The notes under the pieces were generated by a model. It ran no database searches, was not told the DNA's origin, and saw nothing but the letters and a program-made list of their open reading frames with translations. Shown here piece by piece: positions 15,504 to 23,430 of a DNA stretch of 29,333 nt. A program made the translations under genes and the position numbers. Numbering within the stretch: position 1 is the stretch's first letter; each line of letters begins with the position of its first letter. The DNA lies in the NCBI GenBank assembly GCA_045599385.1, contig JAZRVW010000084.1, positions 1 to 29,333 on the forward strand, given 5' to 3'. The DNA comes from F23-B02 sp045599385 (GTDB lineage: Bacteria; Bacillota; Clostridia; Oscillospirales; Oscillospiraceae).

Positions 15504-16679
15504 ATGAAGCAGATTTTAAAGCTTACAATACTTATCCTTCTTATAATTGCCCTGGCAGGCTTTGTATTCATGCGGTTTTTCGCCTCCCCTGCCGCCGCAC
15601 CCGAAAATGCGGTAAAGGAAACTGCCGCACCGGAGAAAACTCCCGAGGCTGTACCCGGTGCAGAGTATTTTACCTTTAACTTTGTTGGCGATAACACTCT
15701 TGCAGGCATAGGCTATGAGTCCACCACCGGCGGACGCGAGGATTATCCCTATGCCAACACGAAGCAGTATCTTGAGGGTGCGGAGTTTAACTTTGCAAAT
15801 CTTGAGTGCATCTACTCCGATGCCGCTCTTTACTCCGACTCCCTGTTCCACTTCCAGTCGCCCACAAAGAACACCGCAATGCTCACCTGGGCGGGCATTG
15901 ACTTCGTCACCACCGCAAACAACCACACCCTCGACTACGGTCAGCGCGGTCTTGAGGACACCGTTTCCGCCCTTGAAAAAGCGGGAATTGCCTACGGTCT
16001 TGACGGAAAAACAGCAATTTTTACAACCGAAAACGGCATAAAAATCGGCATTTACTGCGGTTTTCAGTACATAAGTGAGAAAACCGTTGTTTCCGCAATT
16101 AACGAGCTGAAGGCGCAGGATACGGATTTAATCATCTGTGCTTTCCACTGGGGAAACGAGGGTGCCTACCGTCCCACAGCAATGCAGACCTCCCTTGCCC
16201 ACGCGGCAATTGACGCGGGCGCTGATTTTGTCTACGGCTCGCACCCCCATGTGCTTCAGCCCTTTGAGGAATACGGCGGCGGCTATATCATCTACAGCCT
16301 TGCCAACTGGAGCTTCGGCGGCAACTCCCGTCCTGCCGACATGGACACAGCTATCGTTCAGCTTACCGTCATGCGTGACACCGACGGCACGGTTTCCCTT
16401 GCGGGCTACAAGCTTATCCCCTGCCGCGTCAGCAGCGTTTCACATCTGAACGACTACTGCCCCACTCCCTACGAGGAGGGTACTGCGGAATATGACCGCT
16501 GCATGAGCAAGCTTTTAGGCACCTTTACGGGTCCCGACCTTGTGGTCGATTACTCCCATCTGCGTCCGCAGCCCTCGGATTCAGCCGAGCCTTCGGAAAG
16601 CCCCGATGTGCCTGATGAGCCGCAGCCCACTCCCGACGCGGACATTCCAGAAACTCCGCCAGTTGAAGTTACCGAATAA
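15504..16679 (+). CDS. CapA family protein (PGA_cap metallophosphatase-like), membrane-anchored
   Basis: The 391-residue product has an N-terminal hydrophobic anchor (about 6-26), a short Ala/Glu/Pro linker and the CapA calcineurin-like fold. Metal-binding motifs are FVGDN, NLECIYSD, TANNHTLDYG, CAFHWGNE and GSHPHVLQ, all intact. The C-terminus after about residue 350 is a Pro/Glu/Asp/Ser-rich tail. CapA proteins are named for poly-gamma-glutamate capsule export, but most stand-alone members, including this one without capBC nearby, have no proven substrate. ATG 15504 is preferred over ATG 15486 because GGAAG lies about 11 nt upstream of it. It is monocistronic, with a promoter at 15443 and a terminator at 16687. 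Confidence 0.9.
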   Translation: MKQILKLTILILLIIALAGFVFMRFFASPAAAPENAVKETAAPEKTPEAVPGAEYFTFNFVGDNTLAGIGYESTTGGREDYPYANTKQYLEGAEFNFANLECIYSDAALYSDSLFHFQSPTKNTAMLTWAGIDFVTTANNHTLDYGQRGLEDTVSALEKAGIAYGLDGKTAIFTTENGIKIGIYCGFQYISEKTVVSAINELKAQDTDLIICAFHWGNEGAYRPTAMQTSLAHAAIDAGADFVYGSHPHVLQPFEEYGGGYIIYSLANWSFGGNSRPADMDTAIVQLTVMRDTDGTVSLAGYKLIPCRVSSVSHLNDYCPTPYEEGTAEYDRCMSKLLGTFTGPDLVVDYSHLRPQPSDSAEPSESPDVPDEPQPTPDADIPETPPVEVTE

Positions 16680-16686
16680 AAAAATA

Positions 16687-16718
16687 AAAAAGCTGAGGGT
16701 CAAAACCCTCAGCTTTTT
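16687..16718. terminator. bidirectional terminator between capA-like gene and DUF3267-like gene
   Basis: AAAAAGCTGAGGGT and ACCCTCAGCTTTTT form a 14-bp perfect stem with loop CAAA. The right arm runs into the minus-strand stop codon at 16717-16719. Confidence 0.85.
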
Positions 16719-17232
16719 ACTTTTTGAAAAACACGATTTCGTCTCCGCTGTCCGCAATGATGTCCGCTTCATTCTTTTTCGCTAGAATCAGAGTATACAC
16801 ATCTCCCGCGGCACAGCAAAGATTAAACACTTGTATTATGTAAACCAGCCAGAACTGCTTTGCCGTGAGTACAATCAGCAGCACCGTAAGTACAATTGCC
16901 ACGGCAAGAACCGGTACAAAGCTGATTACTGCAAAATTTCTTACACTCATTTTATCTGTCGGAGCGGAAACTCCGAGCTTTTTCATAAGCAGACGGCGGA
17001 TAAGCTCATTTACCGCCAGGCACGCTGCAAAAAGCGCAATTATTAGCAGAAACCGCAGAAGAAATCCGCCCATATCCAATCCGCCGAAAAGGAAGCCGAT
17101 GTTTTCAAAGCAGCAGCCCAATAGCGTCAGCAGCACCGCAAGCAGAAGGGATATACCCGTAAGCACAAGCCTCAGCTTTTTATCGGTTTTTATATTCACC
17201 GTCTTTATTGCTTTTTCCTTATTATTTCCCAT
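16717..17232 (-). CDS. DUF3267-like membrane protein lacking the zincin motif
   Basis: This 171-residue protein has four predicted membrane helices (about 21-42, 57-76, 100-124, 127-142). The C-terminus CCAAGDVYTLILA...EADIIADSGDEIVFF resembles the end of DUF3267 putative zincin peptidases. At the place where that family has an HExxH zinc motif inside a helix, this protein reads NELIR (75-79): the Glu remains, but both His are replaced. It is therefore probably a catalytically dead homologue, if the family assignment is right. It starts 9 nt after the S24 repressor stop, with AAGGAG overlapping that stop codon, so the two are cotranscribed. Function unknown. Confidence 0.65.
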   Translation of the reverse strand: MGNNKEKAIKTVNIKTDKKLRLVLTGISLLLAVLLTLLGCCFENIGFLFGGLDMGGFLLRFLLIIALFAACLAVNELIRRLLMKKLGVSAPTDKMSVRNFAVISFVPVLAVAIVLTVLLIVLTAKQFWLVYIIQVFNLCCAAGDVYTLILAKKNEADIIADSGDEIVFFKK

Positions 17233-17241
17233 TGTTTCTCC

Positions 17242-17982
17242 TTAAGCCTCAGGAAGAGGAATACTTTTTTCCAGAATTACCTTACCGAAGCAAAAAAGTG
17301 TAATTCCCGAAGATGCCTTTATCTCAACATCGGCATCACTTCGGCTGCGGTTTGCGGAAAACAGATAGACGTTGCCCGCATAATCCTGGCAGTACTGCTT
17401 GCACTTCATATCGCCGTCCACAAAGAACAAGCCGACATCGCCGTCGCGGATAATTGCACCGCGCTTGCACAGCGCTACGGAGCCGTCGGCGATATAGGGC
17501 TCCATGCTGTCACCGTCGATTCTTACGGCAAAGTCCGCCTCGCTGTCTGCGGGTATGCTGTAATCGGTGTAATCGTCCCCGAAAGCAGGCGATGCGTAGC
17601 CTGCGGCGGCAGGAGTTGAATACAGCGGGATAATCTTCATTTCCCCGCTCTCCTCAGCGGAGCTGTCATTCATGCGCTGAAGCTCGTGGTCAATCACCAT
17701 ATTCGTAAGGCTTTTGCCATAGCTGTCAAGGCGGCGATAGCGGGAAACAAGCTTCATTTCCTCAGCATCGGGCATAGACGGCGTTTCAATGCCCTCGCAC
17801 ATGCTTTCCACGGGTACATTAAGCTCCGCGCAAATGCGCATCATAAGGTCAAAGTCCACCTTCTGATTGTCGCGCTTTACCATGCTGTACAGCGTCTGCG
17901 GATGAACATCGACTCTGCGCGCAAGCTCGCTGACGGTAATGCCCTGCTGCATAAGTATTTCCTTAAGGGTTGAGCCTCTCAT
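17242..17982 (-). CDS. XRE-type HTH regulator with S24 self-cleaving peptidase domain (LexA/CI-like)
   Basis: This 246-residue two-domain repressor has an N-terminal helix-turn-helix (about 6-60, TVSELARRVDVHPQTLYSMV) and a C-terminal S24 domain. The autocleavage site is Ala127-Gly128 in TPAAAGYASP, the nucleophile is Ser159 in GDSMEP, and the general base is Lys195 in MKCKQY. This is the LexA/CI/UmuD arrangement in which RecA-nucleoprotein can trigger self-cleavage. It is not a standard LexA, which has a winged-helix N-terminus. ATG 17982 is chosen because GGAGG lies just upstream. No prophage genes are visible around it. It is cotranscribed with the DUF3267-like gene and divergent from the metal-efflux operon. 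Confidence 0.9.
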   Translation of the reverse strand: MRGSTLKEILMQQGITVSELARRVDVHPQTLYSMVKRDNQKVDFDLMMRICAELNVPVESMCEGIETPSMPDAEEMKLVSRYRRLDSYGKSLTNMVIDHELQRMNDSSAEESGEMKIIPLYSTPAAAGYASPAFGDDYTDYSIPADSEADFAVRIDGDSMEPYIADGSVALCKRGAIIRDGDVGLFFVDGDMKCKQYCQDYAGNVYLFSANRSRSDADVEIKASSGITLFCFGKVILEKSIPLPEA

Positions 17983-18007
17983 GGCGCACCTCCGTTTCTT
18001 TTCAAAC

Positions 18008-18036
18008 AGCATATCATGTGTTATATATTATGTCAA
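18008..18036 (-). promoter_or_regulatory. promoter of S24 repressor operon
   Basis: On the minus strand, TTGACA (18036-18031), a 17-nt spacer and TATGCT (18013-18008). Confidence 0.75.
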
Positions 18037-18074
18037 GGAATAATCAATTATGCAGCTATTACGTCAATGCGTAG

Positions 18075-18117
18075 TTGACATCTAAGAAAAACGAGCATAA
18101 TATGTTCACATGAACAT
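18075..18117 (+). promoter_or_regulatory. promoter and ArsR/SmtB operator of the metal-efflux operon
   Basis: TTGACA (18075-18080), 17 nt and TAATAT (18098-18103) form the promoter. A perfect palindrome, ATGTTCA-CA-TGAACAT at 18102-18117, overlaps the -10 end and the start site. It closely resembles SmtB/CadC-type operators (TGAACA half-sites). The sensor encoded next would block transcription until metal binds. Confidence 0.85.
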
Positions 18118-18141
18118 TCTTTCATATTTAGGAGAATACGC

Positions 18142-18486
18142 ATGAACGAATACATCTGCTCTGCCGAAGCATTTGAAGACGCAGATTCTTCAGGCATTGA
18201 AATGCCCGACGAAAGCATACTCTGCGAGCTTTCCGAGTTCTTCCGGGTTTTCGGCGATTCAACACGAATACGCATACTTTACGCGCTGTCAAAGTCCGAA
18301 ATGTGCGTCTGTGACCTTGCCGGAGTTCTTGGCGTTTCACAGTCAGCCATTTCCCATCAGCTTCAGGTTCTGCGCTCAAGCAGGCTGGTGAAATATCGCC
18401 GCGAGGGCAAAACCGTATTCTACGCTCTTGACGATGAGCACATTTTTTCCATAATCAACATCGGGCTTGAGCATCTGGAGGAGTAA
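18142..18486 (+). CDS. ArsR/SmtB family metal-sensing repressor (Zn/Cd type)
   Basis: This 114-residue winged-helix repressor has a recognition helix in VSQSAISHQLQVLRSSRLV and a wing YRREGKTVFYAL. Two metal sites can be read. The alpha3-type Cys pair is Cys55/Cys57 in MCVCDLA, with a further Cys6 near the N-terminus. The alpha5 site matches SmtB spacing exactly: Asp98, His100, His111 and Glu114. The alpha5 set indicates zinc sensing; the Cys pair may add Cd/Pb response. GGAG lies 7 nt before ATG. It is the first gene of the operon and 3 nt separate it from the ATPase. The operator palindrome at 18102-18117 is its probable target. Confidence 0.92.
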   Translation: MNEYICSAEAFEDADSSGIEMPDESILCELSEFFRVFGDSTRIRILYALSKSEMCVCDLAGVLGVSQSAISHQLQVLRSSRLVKYRREGKTVFYALDDEHIFSIINIGLEHLEE

Positions 18487-18489
18487 GCC

Positions 18490-20466
18490 ATGGCAAAGGA
18501 ATTTTCACCAAACAAAAAACCGATAAAGCCCGTCAAGAAGGGCGTTCAGCAGCCTCCCCGCAGATATAAGAAGCCCGCGAAGCAGCAGACGAAAAAGAAA
18601 GCGGAAATAAACAGCGAATACCTGCTCATAATTCTCGGTGCGGTACTGCTTATTGCCGCAATGGCGATTACGAATATTTTTTCGGACATGAACCGCTGGC
18701 TGAAGCTTGCCATTTTTCTTGTCCCCTATCTGATATGCGGCATTAACGTGCTGTATGAAGCACTTGAAAAGCTTCTGAAGGGCGAGTTGCTCGACGAGGA
18801 CTTCCTCATGTCAGTCGCCTCCATCGGAGCACTGTGCATAGGTCACAGCGCCGAGGCTGTTGCAGTTATGCTGTTTTACCGCGTCGGCGAGGCATTCGAG
18901 GAGCGTGCCGAGGACAGAAGCCGCCGCAGCATAGCCCATCTTATGAATATCCGCCCCGACTACGCCTGCGTTGAGGTTGGTGGGCAGATTCGCCGTGTTG
19001 ACCCCGAAAGAATACGCGTCGGCACCGAAATCATTGTAAGCCCGGGCGAAAAAATCCCGCTTGACGGCATAATAACCTACGGACGCACCACCATTGACAC
19101 CTCCGCGCTTACGGGTGAATCCATGCCCCGCGGTGCTGAGGCCGGTGACAGCGTAACCTCGGGCTGTATAAATATTTCGGGCGTAATCCGTGTAAAAGTC
19201 ACAAGACGCTTTAATGAGTCCACCGTTTCAAAAATTCTCAGGCTTGTTGAGGAAGCCGCGGAAAGCAAGTCCCGGCGCGAAAAGCTCATCACCCGTTTTG
19301 CGAAATACTACACGCCTATTGTTGTTGGGCTTGCGGTGGCAATCGCGCTTATCCCCTCCTTCATTACGGGCGAATGGGCGGAATGGATTCGCCGCGCCCT
19401 TATCTTCCTCGTAATCTCATGCCCCTGCGCGCTTGTAATTTCCGTTCCGCTTGCCTTCTTCGGCGGCATAGGCGGAGCGTCCCGTGCAGGCATTCTCATA
19501 AAGGGCTCGAACTATCTTGAAGCTCTGTCCGAGGCAGGCATCGTTGTGCTTGACAAAACCGGCACCGTAACCCAGGGCAGCTTCACAGTCACCCATATTG
19601 AGCCCGTGGGCATCAGCGCAAAGGACCTTCTGATGCTTGCGGCGGCGGCTGAAAGCTACTCAAGCCACCCCATCGCCCATTCTCTGCGCAGCGCCTGCAA
19701 GACGCTCCCTGATCATTCACTCATTACCGATGTGCGCGAGATTCCCGGACGCGGCGTTTCAGCCGTTGTCTGCGGACGCAATGTGCTCGTGGGTAACGAA
19801 AAGCTCATGTTTGCCGAGGGTATCAAAACGCTTACCCCCACGGTGAATGCAACCGTTGTTCACGTTGCCGCCGACGGCTATTACGGCGGCTACATCGTAA
19901 TCGATGACCGCATCAAGAAGGGGGCAAAGGCCTCCGTCAAGGCTCTGTACAGCCTCGGCGTTGAGAAAACCGTCATGCTCACGGGCGACAACGGTCCCAC
20001 GGGACGAGGCGTTGCCTACGCGCTGGGCGTTAACGATGTCATGACCGAGCTTCTCCCCGGCGACAAGGTCGTTGCCGTCAAGGAGCTCATGCGCGAAAAC
20101 CACTACGGAAGTCTGCTGTTCGTGGGCGACGGCGTAAATGACGCACCCGTGCTTGCCTGCTCCGATGTGGGTGTCGCAATGGGCGTCATGGGTGCAGATG
20201 CCGCCATTGAAGCCGCCGACGTTGTTCTCATGGACGACGATATCCGCAAGCTTCCCCTTGCAATTTCCATTGCAAAACGCACTGTTCGCATCGCAAAGCA
20301 AAATATATGGTTTTCTTTGGTCACAAAGTTTGTTATAATGCTTTTAGGCGCTTTCGGTGCCGCAAGCATGTGGCTTGCGGTGTTCGCCGATGTGGGTGTG
20401 CTTATTCTTGCTCTGTTTAACTCCGCACGCGCCATGATTATTCCGGAATTTGATGACAAGGCATAA
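18490..20466 (+). CDS. P1B-type Zn2+/Cd2+/Pb2+ efflux ATPase without metal-binding domain
   Basis: A heavy-metal-exporting P-type ATPase of 658 residues. Motifs: TGES at 208-211, CPC at 311-313 in the sixth membrane helix, phosphorylated Asp in DKTGT (355-359), the SHPIAHSL His-Pro site, and GDGVNDAPVL. A Lys in VTKFVIMLLG and the Asp of ADVGVLILALFN in the last helices are the P1B-2 (Zn/Cd/Pb) signature. It lacks an N-terminal HMA domain with CxxC. Instead, residues 1-37 form a Lys/Arg-rich tail with 14 basic residues. It follows the ArsR gene by 3 nt, with its ribosome binding site inside the end of that gene. Confidence 0.93.
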   Translation: MAKEFSPNKKPIKPVKKGVQQPPRRYKKPAKQQTKKKAEINSEYLLIILGAVLLIAAMAITNIFSDMNRWLKLAIFLVPYLICGINVLYEALEKLLKGELLDEDFLMSVASIGALCIGHSAEAVAVMLFYRVGEAFEERAEDRSRRSIAHLMNIRPDYACVEVGGQIRRVDPERIRVGTEIIVSPGEKIPLDGIITYGRTTIDTSALTGESMPRGAEAGDSVTSGCINISGVIRVKVTRRFNESTVSKILRLVEEAAESKSRREKLITRFAKYYTPIVVGLAVAIALIPSFITGEWAEWIRRALIFLVISCPCALVISVPLAFFGGIGGASRAGILIKGSNYLEALSEAGIVVLDKTGTVTQGSFTVTHIEPVGISAKDLLMLAAAAESYSSHPIAHSLRSACKTLPDHSLITDVREIPGRGVSAVVCGRNVLVGNEKLMFAEGIKTLTPTVNATVVHVAADGYYGGYIVIDDRIKKGAKASVKALYSLGVEKTVMLTGDNGPTGRGVAYALGVNDVMTELLPGDKVVAVKELMRENHYGSLLFVGDGVNDAPVLACSDVGVAMGVMGADAAIEAADVVLMDDDIRKLPLAISIAKRTVRIAKQNIWFSLVTKFVIMLLGAFGAASMWLAVFADVGVLILALFNSARAMIIPEFDDKA

Positions 20467-20468
20467 AC

Positions 20469-21041
20469 ATGAACGTATACGATTTTGACGAAACAATAAT
20501 CTATCCCGACTCCTCCTACTCCTTTATCCGCTGGAGTCTGCGCAAGCGTCCGTGGCTGTTTATTCTGTGGGCGCCGGCTATGATATGGTACGGTCTGCTG
20601 TTTCTTTTCAGGCTGACCACCAAGGAAAAATTCAAGTGGGCAATCTTCAGTATCGTGCGTCACATTGATGATATTGACGCCGAGGTTGAGGAGTTCTGGA
20701 AATACTACGAAGGTCACTTATGCGAGTGGTATCTCAGGCAGAAGACTTCAGATGACCTCATTATTTCGGCATCTCCCGAATGGCTTCTGAAGCCGATATG
20801 CGACAAGCTCGGCATACATCTCATCGCATCTCCCCTTGACAAACATACCGCCGTAACCCACGGTCTTACCTGCACGGGCAAGGAAAAGGTACGGCGCTTC
20901 TACGAGGAATATCCCGACGGCGTAATCGAGAATTTCTATTCCGATGCTCTCCGCGATGCTCCCGTTGCGGAAATCGCCAACCACGCCTACAAGGTTGTGG
21001 GAAAAGGTCAGCGCATTATTCCCTGGCCCAAAAAGAAATAA
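20469..21041 (+). CDS. HAD-IB family phosphatase (SerB-like)
   Basis: This 190-residue HAD phosphatase has motif I DFDETI at residues 5-10 (Asp5 nucleophile, Asp7 acid), motif II Ser in IISASPEW, the motif III Lys in CTGKEK, and motif IV in YSDALRDAP (DxxxD). A hydrophobic, Trp-rich cap segment (about 28-48) could be membrane-associated. The class is the phosphoserine-phosphatase-like IB group, but the substrate cannot be inferred. It starts 2 nt after the ATPase stop, so it is part of the metal-responsive operon. Whether it belongs there functionally is unclear. A terminator follows at 21047. Confidence 0.85.
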   Translation: MNVYDFDETIIYPDSSYSFIRWSLRKRPWLFILWAPAMIWYGLLFLFRLTTKEKFKWAIFSIVRHIDDIDAEVEEFWKYYEGHLCEWYLRQKTSDDLIISASPEWLLKPICDKLGIHLIASPLDKHTAVTHGLTCTGKEKVRRFYEEYPDGVIENFYSDALRDAPVAEIANHAYKVVGKGQRIIPWPKKK

Positions 21042-21046
21042 ATGAT

Positions 21047-21269
21047 AAATCCCGCTGAATATTTCAGCGGGATTTCAGCTTGTCAAAAAAGTTTTTTTGA
21101 CAAGCTGCTTGCTTTTTATTAACTTCTCTGAAGTTAATAAAAAGTAACTGATTTAACGTGAAAGACACCCTTCTTGGTTTTCTTTCACACTATCTTCCTT
21201 TCCGTTATCCAACGCTGTACGCTTGGGGTGGGCAGTCTCAAATCCCGCTGAATATTTCAGCGGGATTTC
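21047..21269. repeat. hairpin cluster flanked by two identical 30-nt terminator copies
   Basis: The 30-nt hairpin at 21047-21076 (ATCCCGCTGAA/TTCAGCGGGAT) is the terminator of the metal operon. An exact copy lies at 21240-21269, 193 bp on. The 163 bp between them hold two perfect 15-bp hairpins: CAGCTTGTCAAAAAA/TTTTTTGACAAGCTG (21076-21107) and CTTTTTATTAACTTC/GAAGTTAATAAAAAG (21112-21144). A weaker GTGAAAG/CTTTCAC pair (21158-21188) follows. It looks like a small non-coding insertion with duplication of the terminator. No convincing gene lies within it. Confidence 0.7.
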
Positions 21270-21283
21270 TCATTTATTTCTAT

Positions 21284-22666
21284 ATGAAGCATAAACGTCT
21301 TATTTACAACACAGCACTTATGACGGGCGCATCGCTGCTCATGAGCGTCATTTCCATGACCTTTCAGGTGTGGCTTGCAGGGAGAATCGGTGCCGACGGC
21401 ATCGGGCTATATCAGCTTGTGCTTTCGGTGACCTTTCTTGCTGCCACCTTTGCCATATCGGGCATACGCTTTGCCGCAACAAGACTTGTTTCCGAGGAGC
21501 TCGGCATGGGACGGCGTGGCGGAGCCTCCTCCGCAATGAAAAAGTGCTTTGCCTATTCTCTCTTTTTCGGACTTGCCGCAGGACTTATTCTGTGGTTCGG
21601 AGCCGAGCCCATAGGCTTTCTCTGGATTGGCGATGCCCGCACCGTCCGTGCGCTTAAAATAAGCGCCTTTTCAATGCCCCTTATTTCCCTCTGCGCAGTC
21701 ATAAGCGGCTATTTCACCGCCTGCGGCAGAGTGTGGAAGCCGACACTTACGCATCTTGCGGAGCAGCTTGCCACCGTTGGTCTTGTGGCATTTTTCCTTG
21801 CCCATACTCCCCACGGCGATATTGAAAAATGCTGCTGCAGCGTCATGCTCGGCACAGTCTGCGGCGATGCGCTTTCCCTTGCGCTCATGCTTTCGTTCTA
21901 TCTCACGGACAAGGGCGTGCGATTCAAAGCCTCACCTGTGCCGCGTCTCACCTCGCGAATGCTGAAAATTGCCCTCCCCCTTGCCTTTTCCGCCTACGCA
22001 CGCTCGGCGCTTTCAACTCTTCAGCATTTGCTTGTACCCCGCGGACTTCGGGCATCGGGTTTATCTGCCGACAGAGCGCTTTCGGATTACGGCACCGTAA
22101 GCGGAATGGTGCTTCCAGTCATTCTCTTCCCCTCCTGCATTTTAAGCGCACTTGCAGAGTTAATTGTTCCCGAGCTTACCGAAGCGCAGATGAGGGAGGA
22201 CAAAAAGGACATTCTGCAAATCACAAGGGGCGTAATAAAAAAGGGCCTCGGCTATTCTGCGGCCGCTGCCCTTTTCATGTTCGTTTTTGCCGACAAGCTC
22301 GGGCTTGTCATCTACAATAGCGCCGATGCGGGACATTTCATCAGACTTCTCGCCCCGCTGATACCCGTCATGTACACGGATATGCTTATTGACGGCTGTC
22401 TGAAAGGCCTCGGTCAGCAGGTCTGGAGCATGGGGATAAACATTCTCGATGCCCTGCTGGGTGTTATTCTAACATGGAAGCTTCTTCCGCTGTACGCCAT
22501 GAGCGCATACATGGTAATTATATACTTCACCGAGTGCCTGAATTTTGTACTGAGCGCTCTGCGCCTGCGTCAGATAATGCCCGCAAGGACAAGGAACAGA
22601 AGCACAAATGTGATGAGCACCGCTGCGGCAAACAGAGTGAAGCCCGGGGAAAATTTGCCCTTCTGA
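21284..22666 (+). CDS. polysaccharide/lipid flippase of the MATE/SpoVB-like (MVF) superfamily
   Basis: This 460-residue polytopic membrane protein has about 12-14 hydrophobic helices. Its N-terminus, NTALMTGASLLMSVISMTFQ followed by WLAGRIGADGIGLYQLV, is typical of SpoVB/MurJ-like flippases. ATG 21284 is chosen because the in-frame GTG at 21158 would code through the repeat element. Even so, no good ribosome binding site is visible, and a terminator copy ends only 14 nt upstream. The C-terminal 30-odd residues (RTRNRSTNVMSTAAANRV...) are polar and lie antisense to the end of ribU (overlap 22570-22666). They may be a read-through extension after loss of an earlier stop. The role is likely in lipid-linked precursor or spore cortex export, by analogy only. 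Confidence 0.8.
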   Translation: MKHKRLIYNTALMTGASLLMSVISMTFQVWLAGRIGADGIGLYQLVLSVTFLAATFAISGIRFAATRLVSEELGMGRRGGASSAMKKCFAYSLFFGLAAGLILWFGAEPIGFLWIGDARTVRALKISAFSMPLISLCAVISGYFTACGRVWKPTLTHLAEQLATVGLVAFFLAHTPHGDIEKCCCSVMLGTVCGDALSLALMLSFYLTDKGVRFKASPVPRLTSRMLKIALPLAFSAYARSALSTLQHLLVPRGLRASGLSADRALSDYGTVSGMVLPVILFPSCILSALAELIVPELTEAQMREDKKDILQITRGVIKKGLGYSAAAALFMFVFADKLGLVIYNSADAGHFIRLLAPLIPVMYTDMLIDGCLKGLGQQVWSMGINILDALLGVILTWKLLPLYAMSAYMVIIYFTECLNFVLSALRLRQIMPARTRNRSTNVMSTAAANRVKPGENLPF

Positions 22667-23232
22667 CCGCTCTTGGAGGGCTCTACGAGCTTTGCCTTGC
22701 GGAGTGCATTGACAACGGGCTTGTAGATAAGAAGAGTCAGACCTGCGTTGATGCCGCCTTTTACAAGGTTAAAGGGCAGGAATATCGGCACCAGCATGGC
22801 GGCAACCTGCTCACGCGGAACGCCCATATAGAAGGGAGTTACAATGTAGTTCCAGAGCACCATGCACAGAGCCATGAAGGCAACGCCGATGCCGAGGCCA
22901 ATTACAGCGCCCTTGTAGGAATGGCTTTTTTTGTAGAACCATGCGGCAGGAAGCGCAAAGGCGCAGGTTGAGATGAAGTTCATAAGGAAGCCGTAAGGAC
23001 CGGTTGTGCTTATGGTGAGCATCTCAATAAAGGACACAATAAGCGCAATGATGGCGCTTGCCGCAGGTCCGAGGATAAAGCCCGCAATGACAACGATTGC
23101 GTCCTTGGGGTCATAGCTCAGAAAGCCCGCAATATTGGGAACAAGTCTGCCGATTAAAACTGCAACAAAGCTGATTGCGCAGAACATGGCAACCGTGACC
23201 ATGTATTTGGTGGACATTTTGGATTTCTGCAT
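22570..23232 (-). CDS. ribU: riboflavin ECF transporter S component
   Basis: The 220-residue substrate-binding membrane subunit of an energy-coupling factor transporter for riboflavin. About six helices are visible, with DPKDAIVVIAGFILGPAASA in the conserved region of RibU proteins. A basic segment (residues about 180-195) precedes the last helix. It works with the shared EcfAA'T module, which is not in this window. GGAGG precedes the ATG. Transcription passes through an FMN riboswitch and a terminator, so FMN represses it. This genetic context settles the specificity. Its 3' end overlaps the flippase gene on the other strand by 97 bp. Confidence 0.94.
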   Translation of the reverse strand: MQKSKMSTKYMVTVAMFCAISFVAVLIGRLVPNIAGFLSYDPKDAIVVIAGFILGPAASAIIALIVSFIEMLTISTTGPYGFLMNFISTCAFALPAAWFYKKSHSYKGAVIGLGIGVAFMALCMVLWNYIVTPFYMGVPREQVAAMLVPIFLPFNLVKGGINAGLTLLIYKPVVNALRKAKLVEPSKSGQKGKFSPGFTLFAAAVLITFVLLFLVLAGII

Positions 23233-23246
23233 GATTTCTGCCTCCG

Positions 23247-23285
23247 AAAAATGAAAATCGCCCGAAAGAAAATATCTTTCAGGCG
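23247..23285 (-). terminator. expression-platform terminator of the FMN riboswitch
   Basis: On the minus strand, CGCCTGAAAG (23285-23276) pairs with CTTTCGGGCG (23268-23259), then ATTTTCATTTTT follows. It lies between the aptamer and ribU, as expected for transcriptional attenuation. Confidence 0.8.
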
Positions 23286-23304
23286 CTCAAAACAAAATTC
23301 TGAA

Positions 23305-23413
23305 CATCTTCTTCCATCCAGACTTTACTGTCGGTACCGGAATCACACCGGTTCATGCCATACGGCTCGCGGACTTTACCGCCGGTCGGGAATCACACCC
23401 TGCCCTGAAGATA
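23305..23413 (-). promoter_or_regulatory. FMN riboswitch (RFN element)
   Basis: The conserved RFN aptamer reads on the minus strand: AGGGCAGGGTGTGATTCCCG, ACCGGCGGTAAAGTCCGCGA, CCGGTGTGATTCCGGTACCG and ACAGTAAAGTCTGGATG. The outer helix P1 closes as ATCTTC/GAAGAT. FMN binding should favour the terminator at 23259-23285 and shut off ribU. Confidence 0.96.
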
Positions 23414-23430
23414 TTTATTCGGTTATGTAC

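Noticed and set aside
21158..21283. N-terminal extension of the flippase from GTG 21158
   Set aside because: It would translate the repeat element and terminator copy; the family N-terminus begins at ATG 21284.
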